Assembly (NCBI GenBank): GCA_964036275.1
Contig: OZ038434.1
Location: 29,528,425 to 29,592,424, forward strand
Origin: Litoditis marina
Taxonomy: Eukaryota; Nematoda; Chromadorea; Rhabditida; Rhabditidae
Direction of reading: 5' to 3'
DNA length: 64,000 nt
The notes under the pieces were generated by a model. It was not told where the DNA came from. It searched no databases and was given only the letters and a program-made list of their open reading frames with translations. Shown piece after piece: positions 44,153 through 56,694 of this stretch. The translations under genes and the position numbers were made by a program. How positions within the stretch are numbered: the stretch's first letter is position 1; the number at the start of each line of letters is the position of its first letter.

Positions 44153-45376
44153 CTGTAAAAGTTCTTCATGGTTTTCAGTAATCTGTAAAGAAACACTGTT
44201 TTCTGGTTGATTCTGTTAGTTTCTAATGAACTTTGACCCACAAGCAATAGAAAACGACTCACTTCACGACAATATTGAATAGAACTGAATAACGTTCCAA
44301 CTGTGTGAAATTCTTCAGATGATAACTCGTGTTTTTCAAATTCAATAAAGCGCCAATCTGTGACATTTAGTACGATAATTCATTTCGCACTCTACCAGCG
44401 AATCTCTACAGTTTACCACTCTGAAGCCTGAACGCTAGTAGATACGCTAGCTCGGAAAAATAATCTAGTAGTTTTCCAAGGTCTTACGGTATTCACGCGA
44501 CAATATGGTATATTCCCACGCTTGCGACATTCGCGTAACCTGTACTAGATACGACACGCTGGCGTTTATAAGGCAGCTGTATTCCAGAAACGACAAGCCA
44601 ACAAATCGTGTTCGGCAATTGCATAATCAACAGCAGCATATGGCAATGAATGTCGAACTATTACCAAAATATTTAGTTAAACTTTATTTTTGTTAAAAGT
44701 TCAATTTATTCAATTTCTAATATTCAATAAGGAAAGTTGAGAATAACCGTGGTCCGCGTCAAAACTTCAGCTACCGTAACCCAAAACGCTAGTAGATTCC
44801 CTAGTTTATATCAATATTGGGTTTTTTCCTCGCGTATCTACTGGCGTTCAGGCTCCAGCACATACGGCTTTCTCTCCCGAGAATGTTTTGCACTTCAGAA
44901 CATTTGTATTTTCATTTTAATACTAAATTTGTTTTTCAATACAATTATGAGATGAACGTGTCCGTGAATTGGACTTCTACTCGGAACTCAGACTCAAAAC
45001 TCACGTGGCGGGATTTCTCTCTTTCTGAAAATACCAGAATTACTGATGAAATAACTGGTTCACACGATAGAACTATGCTCAAACCCTCAACTTGAGCTTC
45101 GGAGACGGACAATTTATTCAACGAGGCACGTGACACCACACAACGTGATTTTGTTCTGTTACAATTATTTGTTAACAACTGGAACCATGTATCTAGTTTG
45201 TTTTACTAGTATAGTTTGTATTCCAACGTTTTGGTGGCAACGAACGCGATCAGCAAACCAAAATCGTATTCTTGTTCTCTGGACTCGACCTGAATCATGC
45301 AGCAATTCGTTATATGACGCTGCAAGTTTTTACAACCCGGTAGTACATACTATGAATGTTCTTATTCAGAGTTTGT

Positions 45377-46375
45377 TCACGTTGTTATATTGAACGGAAA
45401 ATGCGGTTTGTATCCGTTGACGTATTCCGATTGTAACATGAAGACGAACCTCTTCAGGGAGCTCATGTATGGTTTGCAGCCCCAATCGCAATTGCAACAA
45501 AAGATGTTGCACAGACCTTTTCCTTGACAACCCCTGTCATTATAGTTATAATTACTACCTTTATCTATATTATTGTTGCTGTTATAATGATAATTGTTGT
45601 TATTATCAGAGCTAACTGTACTCAATGCAGGGCCTTAACAAAATCACGTCCTTAAAGAAGATCTTTATGGAATAGAATAGATTTACTCGCGATTCAACAC
45701 GTGACTTCCACATAGTATGTGGCACTCCAAATGAGTAAATGGTAAGAAAAGTTGAGAAGAAAAAGGTATGGTTACTCTGTTACGCGCACATAATATTACA
45801 TGCAATTTAACAGTGCTGGACGACGGTGATGGAACCAAATAGTTTGTGCTTATGCAAAGTTGTGCAAATAGCTTGAAAGAGACGTTGTAATGGAGATATG
45901 TTTTGTGAAGAGATAATTCGGATTGGCATGTTTTTTTTACCAATAGAGCATACGAAAATTCCCCCGTAAAAGGAGAGCAGCCAAGATCGACGGCCAATTA
46001 CACAACCAACCGGGTTGCAGGCAACCAAAACGCAATCGGGTTGCATATATGTAAAGACAGGTCGGTTGCTTTCCAAATACAACCGAAGCAGCCAAATTGC
46101 ATTTAAAACAGGAAAATGTCCAAAAATTGGGTGTTTGGTTGCATTTGAGAAACAACCGAAAGCAACCGAATTCTCTTTACACATGCAACCCGGTTGCATT
46201 TTGGTTGCATGCAACCTGGTTGCATGTGTATAAAAACCTTATTAGTATTCCTATTATCAGTGTGTTTATTGAATCCAAAAACCCACTGTTTATACCATTC
46301 ACAACACTCGGCAAATGTAAAGTCGATGAATGCAAAACTGAAAAAGACGACAAGGACGAAACAAATAAATCGCAT
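45377..46375 (-). CDS. Small secreted Cys-rich protein, paralogue A
   Basis: Exons 46296-46375 and 45377-45533 (minus), 78 aa. Exon 1 gives a signal peptide beginning MRFICFVLVVFFSFAFID, then ECCEW. Exon 2 gives GCQGKGLCNIFCCNCDWGC and a longer tail than its relatives. A CTTTCAG lies 11 bases before the ATG, matching the trans-splice-like site of paralogues B and C. The donor (gtataa) is weaker than theirs. The intron contains a block of GGTTGCA palindromes and a short ATT-type microsatellite just before exon 2. No function is recognised; the fixed Cys pattern suggests a disulfide-bonded extracellular peptide. Confidence 0.68.
45992..46232. repeat. Block of GGTTGCATGCAACC palindromes
   Basis: Starts CGGCCAATTACACAACCAAC and holds about a dozen GGTTGCA or TGCAACC words in both orientations, including the full palindrome GGTTGCATGCAACC near 46204-46217. 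The same starting phrase opens the GGTTA block in paralogue C (58202). Confidence 0.75.
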
Positions 46376-47203
46376 TTTTTCCAGACTGAAAGAGTTGTCA
46401 TCAGCAGTCCTTGTTTGTGGATACGTTATGTTTCCATACGTGCATATAAAAACAAGGCATTTGGTTTTCGAAATTTCAAAAATATCAGAAACAATAATGT
46501 CAGAAAGATAAGGGAATGAGCATAAAAGTAGACATAACCAGCAGAGCGTCTGAATCAGAGTATTGATGTACCAATGTTCCTAGATGAATCAAACCTATTG
46601 AAAGAAGAGTTATGCAGAATCAACATCAAAACAACATTGTTCTTCAAATGAGCGATTATTCATCCAATTTCAAGCCGAAATTAGTTTCTGAACCGCGAAA
46701 CATCAGCAAAAACATCACGAAAATACATTATATAAGACAAAACAAACCCTACAAATACGAGTTCAACAGTCCGATTTCTCTCATCTTCTCCATAACTCTT
46801 AATAATATTGCGTGAAAATCCCTAAAGTGTTTTAGGCTTTATTTCCATTATGAATTCCAAGTCCCTTTCCTAAATTATGAAACTTCCAAAACATGCCATC
46901 CCTTTTGCATAAGCTTTGAATAAGAGGACAGAAACACGTGTAAAATTTCGCAAACCTGCTTCCAAAAACAACCAAATGACTCGTCGTTCGACAATAGCCT
47001 CTCACGTGATCTGGCACGTGACAAATGTCAGTAACGCTCAAATCATCTTCACGTGAACATAGCTTGATTTTTCCATGCTGCTAGTTTCTAGTCTCTGATA
47101 CTGATGGAATTTTAAACAGAGTGGCTCATGTTTTTGTATGCAAATATGAAAACATAAACCAAATAAGTAAGTGCTGTACAAAAAACTTTTTCAGTGCGGA
47201 GAG

Positions 47204-50200
47204 ATGCGACTCGTTTGTTTCGTTCTTTTCGCCTTTTTGAGTTTCGCTTTTATCGACTCAACATCCGCCGTTTGCTGTCCGTGTATAGCTGAAGCACATA
47301 GGTGCGTTTTTCTTTTTGAGATAAACTGAAACACGTTGAGTGAGTTTATTAATATTATTAATAATAATAATGAACAATTCGAGGAATAACGTATTGTGCG
47401 ACTATGACAGTTACAGAAACTAATTTCTAAAATATAAAAAAGAGTTGTCAATATCAGAATCGGAGCTCTCTGAGTGCGTTTGGTCACCTTCAATTTCCTG
47501 TTAGGGTTCTAATAATCCTTAACTTCTCATAAGAAAATAACAATAACAGAAGCAATTATGAAAATAAATACTATAATAATGAAAAAGACGTGTCCAACTG
47601 ACCAGTTTCAATTTTTTTGTTATACTACACAATGTTGTTAACGAAAAAAAAACTAGTGACAAATAAACCATTTTTCTGTCAAAGTTGCTGCTGTTCCCGG
47701 AAGTTGTTAGAGACAGCTCACGATATTGAAGTCTACCAAGTGTTACTGTCACTGCTCGACCCCGCGCGAGTGATAAATTAATAATAATTTGTAAAAAGTG
47801 GGGGACCAGGAAGTGTGTGAGTTCTGTTCGGTTTCACCGTTTTCTGCAAAAAGTGAACAATACGATGTTGTGAATGAGTGTGCAACAAAAAAAGAACAAT
47901 ACATTTGTTTGCACAACGGTTCACAACGTTCTTAGGGGAAACCACTATGCACTTTTACGTTCAATTTATACTTTGTATATTCTGTTTCTTGTGAATCGTT
48001 GTGCAAACAAATGTATTGTTCTTTTTTTGTTGCACACTCATTCACAACATCGTATTGTTCACTTTTTGCAGAAAACGGTGAAACCGAACAGAACTCACAC
48101 ACTTCCTGGTCCCCCACTTTTTACAAATTGTTCTCTTTTTGCTAGTTGTACTAGTACAACCACTTCTAGAGTTGACTTAGAAAAACGATTTTTGAATAGT
48201 GGTGACTATAAAACATCCTGATATCTGAAAGTTCCAGGTTTTCAAACGATGTGATCCTGAAACATTCAAAAAACAGCTTTTTTCCGCTTCCGTAATTGAA
48301 ATCTGAGTATTGTGAAAAATCTGCGTCATTACAGTAAGAAAGTATTTTCTCCATTGGCGCGAACGGGCGCCAGCCATTGGCACCAGATACAGAACATGTT
48401 ACTCTAATTAGTAACAAATAACTTGGAATGAATGGCCTCGACCAATTAGCACAATTGACTGTTTTTTGATTCAGAAACCCTATTTTCAATTTTGGTGCCA
48501 ATTGGCGGATAAAGTACCGTTTTGGCGCAGAATGTCGAAGAAATGTTGGTACCCAAGCCGTATTCGTTAACTATGTTCATAGTTCGGACATCTGTGGAAC
48601 ATTTCGCTCGTTACCCTACAATCCTGGCTTTGTTCTAATTTGGCGCCACTGGGCGCCAGCGTTTGGCGCCAAATATAAAGTTACTCTAATTGGTAACAAA
48701 TAACTTGGAATGAATGACCTCGACCAATTAACACAGTTTCCGACTGCTTTTTGATTCAGAAACCCTATTTTCAATTTTGGTGCCAATTGGCGGATAAAGT
48801 ACCGTTTTGGCGCATAATGTCGAAGAAATGTTGGTACCCAAGCCGTATTCGTTAACTATGTTCATCGTTTGGACATCTGTGGAACATTTCGCTCGTTACC
48901 CTACAATCCTGGCGTTGTTCTAATTTGGCGCCACTGGGCGCCAGCGTTTGGCGCCAAATATAAAGTTACTCTAATTGGTAACAAATAACTTGGAATGAAT
49001 GACCTCGACCAATTAGCACAATTTCCGACTGTTTTTTGGTTCAGAAACCCTATTTTCAATTTGGCGCCAATTGGCGGATAAAGTACCGTTTTGGCGCAGA
49101 ATGTCGAAGAAATGTTGCTATCCAAGCCGTATTCGTTAACTATGACCATAGTTCGAACATCTGTGGAACATTTCGCTCGTTACCCTACTTGCCTGGCGTT
49201 GTTCTAATTTGGCGCCACCGGGCGCCAGCGTTTGGCGCCAAATATAAATTATTCTAATTAGTAACAAAAAACTTGGAATGAATGGCCTCGACCAATTAGC
49301 ACAATTTATGACTTTTTTGGTTCAGAAACCCTATTTTCAATTTTGGCGCCAATTGGCGGATGAAGTACCGTTTTGGCGCAGAATGTCGAAGAAATGTTGG
49401 TATCCAAGCTGTATTCGTTAACTATGTTCACAGATGTTCGGACATCTGTGAACATTTCGCTCGTTACCTTACCTGCCCGGCGTTGTTCTAATTTGGCGCC
49501 ACTGGGCGCCAGCATTTGGCGCCAAATATAAACAATGACACCAAATTTTCAGAGAAGGTTGGGATTCACTAATCTAACCTCTGTGCAAAATTTCGGAGCA
49601 TTTCATCCATGGGAACACATATTTTCCTGCTACTGGCGCCTATTGGCGCCCGCGCCAAGCGCCAAACGAAACGTGACATCACCAAACTTCTTGGGCCGCG
49701 CTAACTTTGGGGTTTACACATGTGTGCCAAATTTCAGCCGAATTGGTCCAGTAGTTAAAAAAATAATTTTCTATGCGGACATTGGACGAGGGACGAGCGA
49801 CGAGCGACGAGCGACGAGGGACAACGGAAATTTTCATAACGACACGACAGCATAACTTTTTTCAACCTTGACCGATTTTCCTAATTTTTTCACACAACAT
49901 GTATTCAATAGATATCTAGCTCTCTCTTTTTTTAAATTTCGAAAAAAAGTTTTATTTGAAGACTTTTGTGGTTTGAAAGCCAAAAATGGGTGCGCAATGG
50001 CCAAACCAAACACAACTCACACGCAGCGCTTCGCGCTGCGCGCGATAATAATAATAATAATAATAATAATAATATAATGAATATAAACAATAATTATTAT
50101 TATTATTATCATTATATCAACAGGGGTTGTAACGGAGTAGGATGGTGCAACATCTTTTGTTGCAATTGCGACGGAGGATGCGTACCACGCGACCAATGGC

Positions 50201-50217
50201 ACAGGAGGTTCGTTTAA
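47204..50217 (+). CDS. Small secreted Cys-rich protein, paralogue B
   Basis: Exons 47204-47301 and 50124-50217, 63 aa. The signal peptide begins MRLVCFVLFAFLSFAFID; the mature part starts VCCPCIAEAHR, then GCNGVGWCNIFCCNCDGGC and a short basic tail. A CTTTTTCAG sits 9 bases before the ATG. The 2.8-kb intron contains a whole modular repeat element (47786-50046) and an (ATA)n run before exon 2. Head-to-head with paralogue A, 829 bp apart, so the two may share a promoter region. Exon 1 is the same length as in paralogue C (98 nt). Family unknown to me; the CNIFCCNCD motif is diagnostic within the window. Confidence 0.75.
47786..50046 (+). mobile_element. Modular palindrome/minisatellite/hairpin element, copy 3
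   Basis: Palindromic cap with arms 47786-47926 and 47989-48129, whose ends contain GTAAAAAGTGGGGGACCAGG; then a ~283-bp tandem array (48370-49530), (CGACGAG)n near 49790-49820, and the GC hairpin CGCAGCGC-TTC-GCGCTGCG (50022-50044). The architecture matches copies 1 and 2, but the cap and tandem unit are different sequences. Confidence 0.55.
48370..49530. repeat. ~283-bp tandem array rich in TTGGCGCCAA
   Basis: ACTTGGAATGAATG recurs at 48421, 48703, 48988 and 49271 (282, 285 and 283 bp apart). Every unit contains several GGCGCC palindromes, for example GCGTTTGGCGCCAAATATAA. Related GGCGCC words continue to about 49660. Confidence 0.9.
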
Positions 50218-50593
50218 GTGCAAGTTGAGATTAGAAAGGACATTAGGAAAAACTCAAAATCCGTCAATTGAGAACCAAACCGATAATAGCCTTTAGTACC
50301 GCTTTGTCCATTGACTCTTCTATATATTAACTAATACTATAAATTAGAAACATCCAGAAGTTGTAATAAAACAACTTTCTTCTCACCCTCAAGCTCAAAT
50401 ATAGCTTTAAGTTAAGTTCTGTTGTGAACTGAAAAAAGTTTGTTAAAAAATTTTTTTTCATAAACGTCTGTTATAGAATCCAGTAATTTCATCAGTAATT
50501 CCAGTTTTTTTTCAGAAAGAGAGAAATTCCGCCACGTGAGTTTTAAGTTTGTGTTCAGGGCGAAATAAATAGTTCATATTTCACCCTTGAAAT

Positions 50594-51354
50594 ATGAATT
50601 CTAGTGAAATTCGCTTGTTTCACATTTGCGGTCACATATTATTGGGTAAGTACAATTTAACTCAAACTGGTTAGTACACCGCCACACATTAAAAAACTAC
50701 TATAATAAAATGTAGAAAGAGAAAGAGTTATGAGAGAGTCAACCAGTTTTTCATTCAATATCTTCAAGAAGTACACGTATTTCTAGCAACTGCCGGTCAC
50801 GATTGAGAAGCAGCTAACAGCATCAACGAAAATATACCTCAAAACCAATGTAACTATTCAGTTATAGTTGAAAATTCAAGTATTAGCAGTTATCGTCCTA
50901 TCATCGGAAGCTCAACGTCGTTTTGCTGAACTCGATTCGAACAAGGACGGTGTTGTTGATATTCATGAGGCCACGGCATATTTGGGAGAGACGAAATACG
51001 CGAGAGACAACCAAATACCACACTGGTGAGTAAAATATTGCCACGTATCTTGAATTAACTGATAGAACAGAATAGAGTTAATTGTTCATTTAACTGAACA
51101 TTCGGAAGAAAAGCATGCATACTAAAAAGACAATAATCAAACTGCAAACGTTTCAGACCGACATAAACTGTTTCGCGTTCTTTGTTGTAGTTTGCATATC
51201 GATTTTCACGAACTTTTTTGTTCAAAACGCAATGTGACCAAACTACAAACAGGGTACACAGTCCCTATTCCCAGTGTTTTTCAGGTTCGCCGATATGGAC
51301 AGAGATAATGATGGTGTCCTCCAGCCCAACGAACTAGATTCCAGTCTAGTCTGA
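50594..51354 (+). CDS. Small secreted two-EF-hand protein
   Basis: Exons 50594-50645, 50890-51025 and 51285-51354; phases agree, 85 aa. The N-terminus (RLFHICGHILLVIVLSSEA) looks like a signal peptide, so the protein is probably secreted or luminal. Two canonical EF-hand loops follow, DSNKDGVVDIHE and DRDNDGVLQPNE, with the Asp/Asn/Gly/Glu positions for calcium binding intact. It lies 377 bp downstream of Cys-rich gene B on the same strand. An inverted paralogue is at 43629-44152 and a lone third exon at 52289-52361. The start ATG is the only one giving a hydrophobic leader in the right phase. The specific function is unknown. Confidence 0.75.
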
Positions 51355-51763
51355 ACATCGGCAGAAAAATTGCAATGAATTAACATTAATGAATGATTCA
51401 AGTAACATTGTTTGATTCCGCTTTGAACAGCAACAGATGAATATCAGACAAACAATCAATTTTCCTAAGGTATTTTAATTTAAAGTTTAATAATGTGGGA
51501 CACTTGTTTTGATAGCTACCAACCGGCGTCTATGCTGGTATGGTACATCAAATTGTGATATTTGAGAGATGGACGCTTGATAGAATCGTAAGCGTTAAAA
51601 ACGCAAACCGCGATGACCAGATAATATTAAATCACTTCAAAACAGAAAAAAACAACAAGTTACAGAGTTTGTACTCAAGGTAAGCTTTGGAACGAGACTA
51701 TAGTGTTCGTCATCCATACGTGTATCTCTCCACACAGTTGCATGGGGAAAAGGCAAACCGGTA

Positions 51764-51796
51764 CCTCCATGTGCGGGTTGTTTGTTGTATCCGCAC
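51764..51796 (-). pseudogene. Fragment of Gly/Tyr-rich protein exon
   Basis: Minus-strand reading gives GYNKQPAHG with a following gtac donor, nearly identical to the exon end at 62681-62713 of the Gly/Tyr-rich gene (31 of 33 bases around CTCCATGTGC(G/T)GGTTG and TTTGTTGTATCC). No other exon of that gene is found nearby. Confidence 0.55.
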
Positions 51797-51817
51797 CCAT
51801 TTGATTGGATAAATATT

Positions 51818-51995
51818 CTGTCAAACCGTTGTGCATAGCGTACGGTCAATTTAGAGAGGGCGGGGTTTGGCGAGCGGCCGGATGGTCTGCGTATCTCTGA
51901 TCTACACACTCTTTTGTCTGTTGGCAAGTTATCAACAACCATTCGCAACGATCGCTCAATCAATCGAGCCTTGTGCTGTCTTTCCTGGGGCAATG
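51818..51995 (+). repeat. Dispersed repeat R3, copy 4
   Basis: AAACCGTTGTGCATAGCGTA, GGGCGGGGTTTGGCGAGCGG, TCTGCGTATCTCTGATCTAC and ATCGAGCCTTGTGCTGTC match the copies at 6890 and 8229. Confidence 0.6.
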
Positions 51996-52288
51996 GCGAG
52001 TAACATAGACAGTTGGGTGGCCGTAGCTTTATCTTGGAAGAGGGGTTGAAACATTATATTGGCATGGTTTCCAGAACAAGAACGAACCTTGTACCCGTGA
52101 AGCTTTTTTTATTTGAGCAAATTTTATTATCATACAAAGTTAGAGAGAAATGGTCTCTTCAAGCTTTCAAATTGTGATACTCTACGACGATTGTGTTTGT
52201 AAAGTTTGTTGCTGTTCAATGTACAATAAAATAATGTTATGTCTTCAACCATTCGTTACACACTCATTGTATCTTTTCATGCAGATGT

Positions 52289-52361
52289 TCAGAAGACTAG
52301 ACTGAAATCTAGTTCGTTGGGCTGGAGGAAACTATCATTATTTTCGTCCATCTTGGTGAAC
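52289..52361 (-). pseudogene. Orphan third exon of an EF-hand gene
   Basis: Behind a TTTTCAG, the minus strand encodes FTKMDENNDSFLQPNELDFS and then LVF and TGA. It is closer to the minus paralogue (43629-43698) in FTKMDENND and to the plus copy in QPNELD. The loop Gly is Ser. No second exon is found upstream, where the 5.1-kb transposon begins 50 bp away. Confidence 0.65.
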
Positions 52362-52554
52362 CTGAAAAGCACTGGGAATAGGGACTCTGTACCGTGTTCG
52401 TAGTTCGATCATATAAGCCGTGTCCAACTAAAAAGTTTTGAAATATTGCTGTTTGGTGCAGATTCCTGTCATCCTGAAAAAGTCAACACCACAAGAGAAA
52501 ACAGATCATTCTTGACACGTTTATTGCAATATGGTCAAGCGAGACAACAACAAA

Positions 52555-52775
52555 TAATGACAATGGTCATTTCAAGATTGACCATTGTCACTGCTAGCCA
52601 CATCAGAGAGATTTATAAAACAGGAATGACCATGGTCAGAAAGATCAAAACAAGAATGACAATGGTCAAAGTGAATCTGACCATGGTCAACAACATGAAT
52701 CTGAGATGACAATGGTCAAAGTGAATCTGACCATGGTCAACAACATGAATCTGAGATGACCATGTTCAGAATAAT
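52555..52775. repeat. Subterminal TTGACCATGGTCAA block, left
   Basis: GACAATGGTCA, TGACCATTGTC and TGACCATGGTCA words recur about nine times, including a direct repeat of about 51 bp (near 52651 and 52702) built on GACAATGGTCAAAGTGAATC. The matching block is at 57205-57375. Confidence 0.8.
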
Positions 52776-54999
52776 AAACAAGTTGAAAACGATAAATTCA
52801 ACGTTTTTGAAGCTATCTAGAAGAAGCTATCTAGAAGAAGTCCTACAGAAATTGCTCAAAAAATATCTAAAAAGCTTAAACAACACATCCTTTTCTACAA
52901 AAAGCCTGTAAAAATGGCAACACAAAATGTTGTGTACATATTAATTACTCACAAATGTATAAAAACAACTAAAACAAGCACAAATTAATCACAAGAGGGG
53001 CACTGAACACACTTTCAGATGGAAACGTTCACTTCTGATATCTCTTCTTTTCTTGCTCGCCTCAATAGGTTGCCAAATACGACAGGCAGCCCCAGTGTTC
53101 TCAACGGCGATGTGGAAGATCAGCGCTCGGACTAAAAATAATTGTATGAGAGGATGTGAGTAACTGAACAACAACATAACCCCTTCTACCTAGTGAGATA
53201 CTATACAACATGAGCTCTTTCTTTTGAAGCTTTCATGTTTGTTCGAATTTCGAATTTTAAAATTAAAAACATTTCTGGTGTAAGTGTAAAAAAAGCGGAG
53301 TTCAATTTGAGGGTTATTTCATAACTAGTTTTCAAATTTCTTCAGCGAAAGTTGGCGGCGTGCAGAAGAAACGTTTGATCAGTATTTTTCAGTGAAAGCA
53401 ATGGGTTTTTCAGAAGTTTGTCTCGACATGCTGTGAACATCGTAGAGCAACTTTCTAGAATCTTGGAATTGTATCACTACTTCATTTAAACGCCGCACGC
53501 GGTCAAAAACCCGTTAACCAAAAAGTAAGACGTATAACAAGAATGGACACGTGAGAAACTACAATGACAACTAAAAACGGTGTGCAATAACCTACAAAAT
53601 TATGTCTGTGCACGATAAAAGAGGAATCTTGCAGTTATTTGTATCTTTTCAATGAGCAGAACATTTTGACTACGCAGTGGTTCATTTTTGAAAGTAATAG
53701 CTCATGTGCGTGCGATCCGTCAAACAACAACCTAATATTAACATTTTAACACTTTGGGAGTTAATCACGGACGAGAATAAGAACAAATTTCTTAGAAATG
53801 AATGTATTATAGCTTTCTACATGATTAACTCACCGTTAGTGTCGTTTCCATGTCTTTCCCTCGAGGACACCACAAACTAATAATAAAAGGGCATCACAAC
53901 GAATTCACAACCTGAAATGTAACTGTTATGCTCATAACACAAGAATGATGAGAGGAAAAGGCTACGATATCAAAATAACATTGATGAATAATAAAGAAAA
54001 TAGAAGAAAATTATTTATTATGCGCGATCATCAAACTGACGTTGCATGAAAAAGCTGCTGTCAGTGAGTTCTACAAGAAAAACTACCGTAACCTGAAAAC
54101 ATTTTTGAAAATTGGTCGTTTTAAAATTTTGTTTTGCTATTTATTTTTATTATTTTGTGGTTCTATCAACGTGTTTTCTTCTGTCATAAATGGGAAATTA
54201 TTTTTGGTTCTATCAACACGGCGCTTAGCGTGTTCTCTCATTCTTTGATTAGTGCACGAATAGATCATAATTAAATTTGTTTTGGACAATTTCACTGTCT
54301 CTTAGTCTTATTTCATATAGTATTTTCTGCCACTGAACTTGTAGAGTGAGCTTCAAATTGCAAAGTTTTAATAGTGGGAGCCTCAATACTACCACAATGT
54401 TTCGTAATTAGATCACTCTCTCGCTGCGTATCGCCCGTATTTTCATACGTTTCCGTTATTTGCTGTAGTAAAGAAATAGTAGTCTGGACGAACTAGATTC
54501 TACGAAAGCAATAGGGAGTTATCATACATGTATACTTATCGTTCGCTCCAATTGTTTCGATCAGTAAATGTGAACAAGGTCTTGATTTTTCAATGATATT
54601 CGCTTTAGTCAGTAGCCAAATTTTTCCTATTGTATATAAATCAACTCGAAGATGTGAATCAATGATTTTCTTAACAGATATGGTCTATACCACGCCGGCT
54701 CCACACGTGAAATGAGTCATACTGCCGTCGCTTTCCGGATCCGGACATTATAATCATCCTACCACCTTCAGAAACGGAGTAGGACTCTCTCAGGTTAGAG
54801 CTACGATAAAAAATAATGTTCTGATAATTGATTTCGAGCTATGTTCTCACATAGTTGCTGACCATATGTGCGCGTTTGTTTTTTGAGCAGAAACCGACCA
54901 AAAATTTGCTAGTACATTGCGTGGCTGTACTGAAATCGACGTAAAATTGCCGAGTCATTCTCAGAAAAGGCAGGTAACAGGTAGGTAAACTAGAACTGA

Positions 55000-56694
55000 A
55001 TTCATGAAAAAGTGGGGGCCCAACGAATGTAAGATTTGTCTTCTGCTGTGCGCCCCTTAGACAACTACTCTCAAATGGAACAGCTACTGCTACAAAAACC
55101 GAAAAATACTAATATACTCAAGTATAACTGTTCATTACAAACATACAAAAGTTGTAAAATATTCTCTCAAACCTGTAAACTAGAATCTACAAGTCACAGC
55201 TGCGAAAGAGAAAACAACTTTTGAATAATATGACAAACGTTATAGCACCTAGAATTAAAGTAATGACAAAAAATGCCAACCATTGTGTACAAAACCAGGA
55301 ACTCTATAATTGAGTACGTTGAGTTAACATCTGTGATTTGTAGATTCTAGTTTACAGGTTTGAGAAAATATTTTACGACTTTTGTATGTTTGTAATGAAC
55401 AGTTATACTTGAGTATATCAGTATATTAGTATTTTTCGGTTTTTGTAGCAGTAGCTGTTCCATTTGAGAGTAGTTGTCTAAGGGGCGCACAGCAGAAGAC
55501 AAATCTTACATTCGTTGGGCCCCCACTTTTTCATGAATTTTTCTCTTTTTGTATACATGCCGTAGGTATGTGCTTTGATCTGTACGGTGCAGATAAAATT
55601 GTTTTCTTGATGAACCACTTGTCAAGTATTACCATCATTCGGAAAAAAAATATGACGTCAACATTGCAGTTCCAGAAACTTACTTCATCTGCCCTTCAGA
55701 ATCCCAGAATACGTCATGTTTGAATGAAGTTTCATCGTGAATTGACCATTTTGAAGAAACTTCCAGCATTCGAAAACATATTTCACGTAAATTTTTTCTA
55801 AAAGTTGACGTCATCTGGCCTTCTGAATTCCAGAATAAGTCATATTTAGATGAAGTTTTATCGTTAATATACCATTTTTAAGATATTTTCAGCATTTGAA
55901 AATATATGTGACGTCAACTTTGCACTTTTCAAAAATGACGTCATCTGGTCTCCAGAATCCCAGAATACGTCACTCTTAGATTGAGTTTCACCGTTAATTG
56001 ACCCTTTCTAAGATATTACCATCATTTGAAAATATATGTGACGTCAACTTTGCACTTTTCAAAAATGACGTCATCCGAGCTCCAGAATCCTCGATGACGT
56101 CATCAGTAGAAGACTTACATTTAAATCGATGTCAGTTCATGTCGTGGTATCATACTTCAAATTTTACTTGAATTGGTTAGGACTGAGCTGAGTTATAACG
56201 CAATTTGATTTACCCCGACAGAGAGGGCGAGAGAGTGCACGAAATGAAGAGACGCAGAGACATTTTCAAAGACCTATAACTTAATGAAAAAGAATTTTTT
56301 TTTTGCCCTTTGCGCCCCCAAAGTTTGAGTGGGGTATCTATCGTGTCCCAAATTTTCAGTCAAATCGGTTAACAAACACATAAAAATATCCCAGGAGTGC
56401 GCACCAACACACACAGACATCCAGATAGATACACGACGGAAGTTGGCGGTCTGAATGAAGCGCATAACGTCATAACTCGGCTCAAACTCAATCAATTTCG
56501 TTCACATTCCGAACATAGCTTGTAAATGAAAAACATAACTCGGCTCAAACTCAATCAATTTCGTTCACATTCCGAACATAGCTTGTAAAAAAAACAATTG
56601 GACCTTTTTGAAAGTGAACTAAAAAAATGAAAGCGCGCATTAGCCGGACCAAAGACAAATCTCGCACAGCGCTTCGCGCTGCGCGCGATTCTAG
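55000..56694 (+). mobile_element. Modular palindrome/minisatellite/hairpin element, copy 2
   Basis: Palindromic cap (arms 55000-55199 and 55331-55538, 131-bp loop), then diverged 130-bp-type units with TGACGTC words (55560-56110), then CAACACACACAGACATCCAG, and the GC hairpin CGCACAGCGC-TTC-GCGCTGCGCG (56663-56688), followed closely by CTAG (56691-56694) and T. Cap and loop are close relatives of copy 1 at 17765-18603, but each arm is about 150 bp shorter. Hairpin then CTAG|T is the expected 3' end of a Helitron. Nested in the 5.1-kb TIR transposon. Confidence 0.65.

Larger units (their letters stand above)
51355..52288. other. Intergenic with fragments
   Basis: Holds an exon fragment of a Gly/Tyr-rich gene (51764-51796) and an R3 repeat copy (51818-51995). 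The 118-codon frame at 51637-51993 overlaps that repeat and is not credible. Confidence 0.5.

Noticed and set aside
44280..44370. First exon for the minus EF-hand paralogue (MSQIGALLNLK)
   Set aside because: It ends in the wrong splice phase and does not look like a signal peptide.
53000..54990. Transposase gene inside the 5.1-kb TIR element
   Set aside because: Only short frames are present, with no DDE-type or helix-turn-helix signature that I can recognise.
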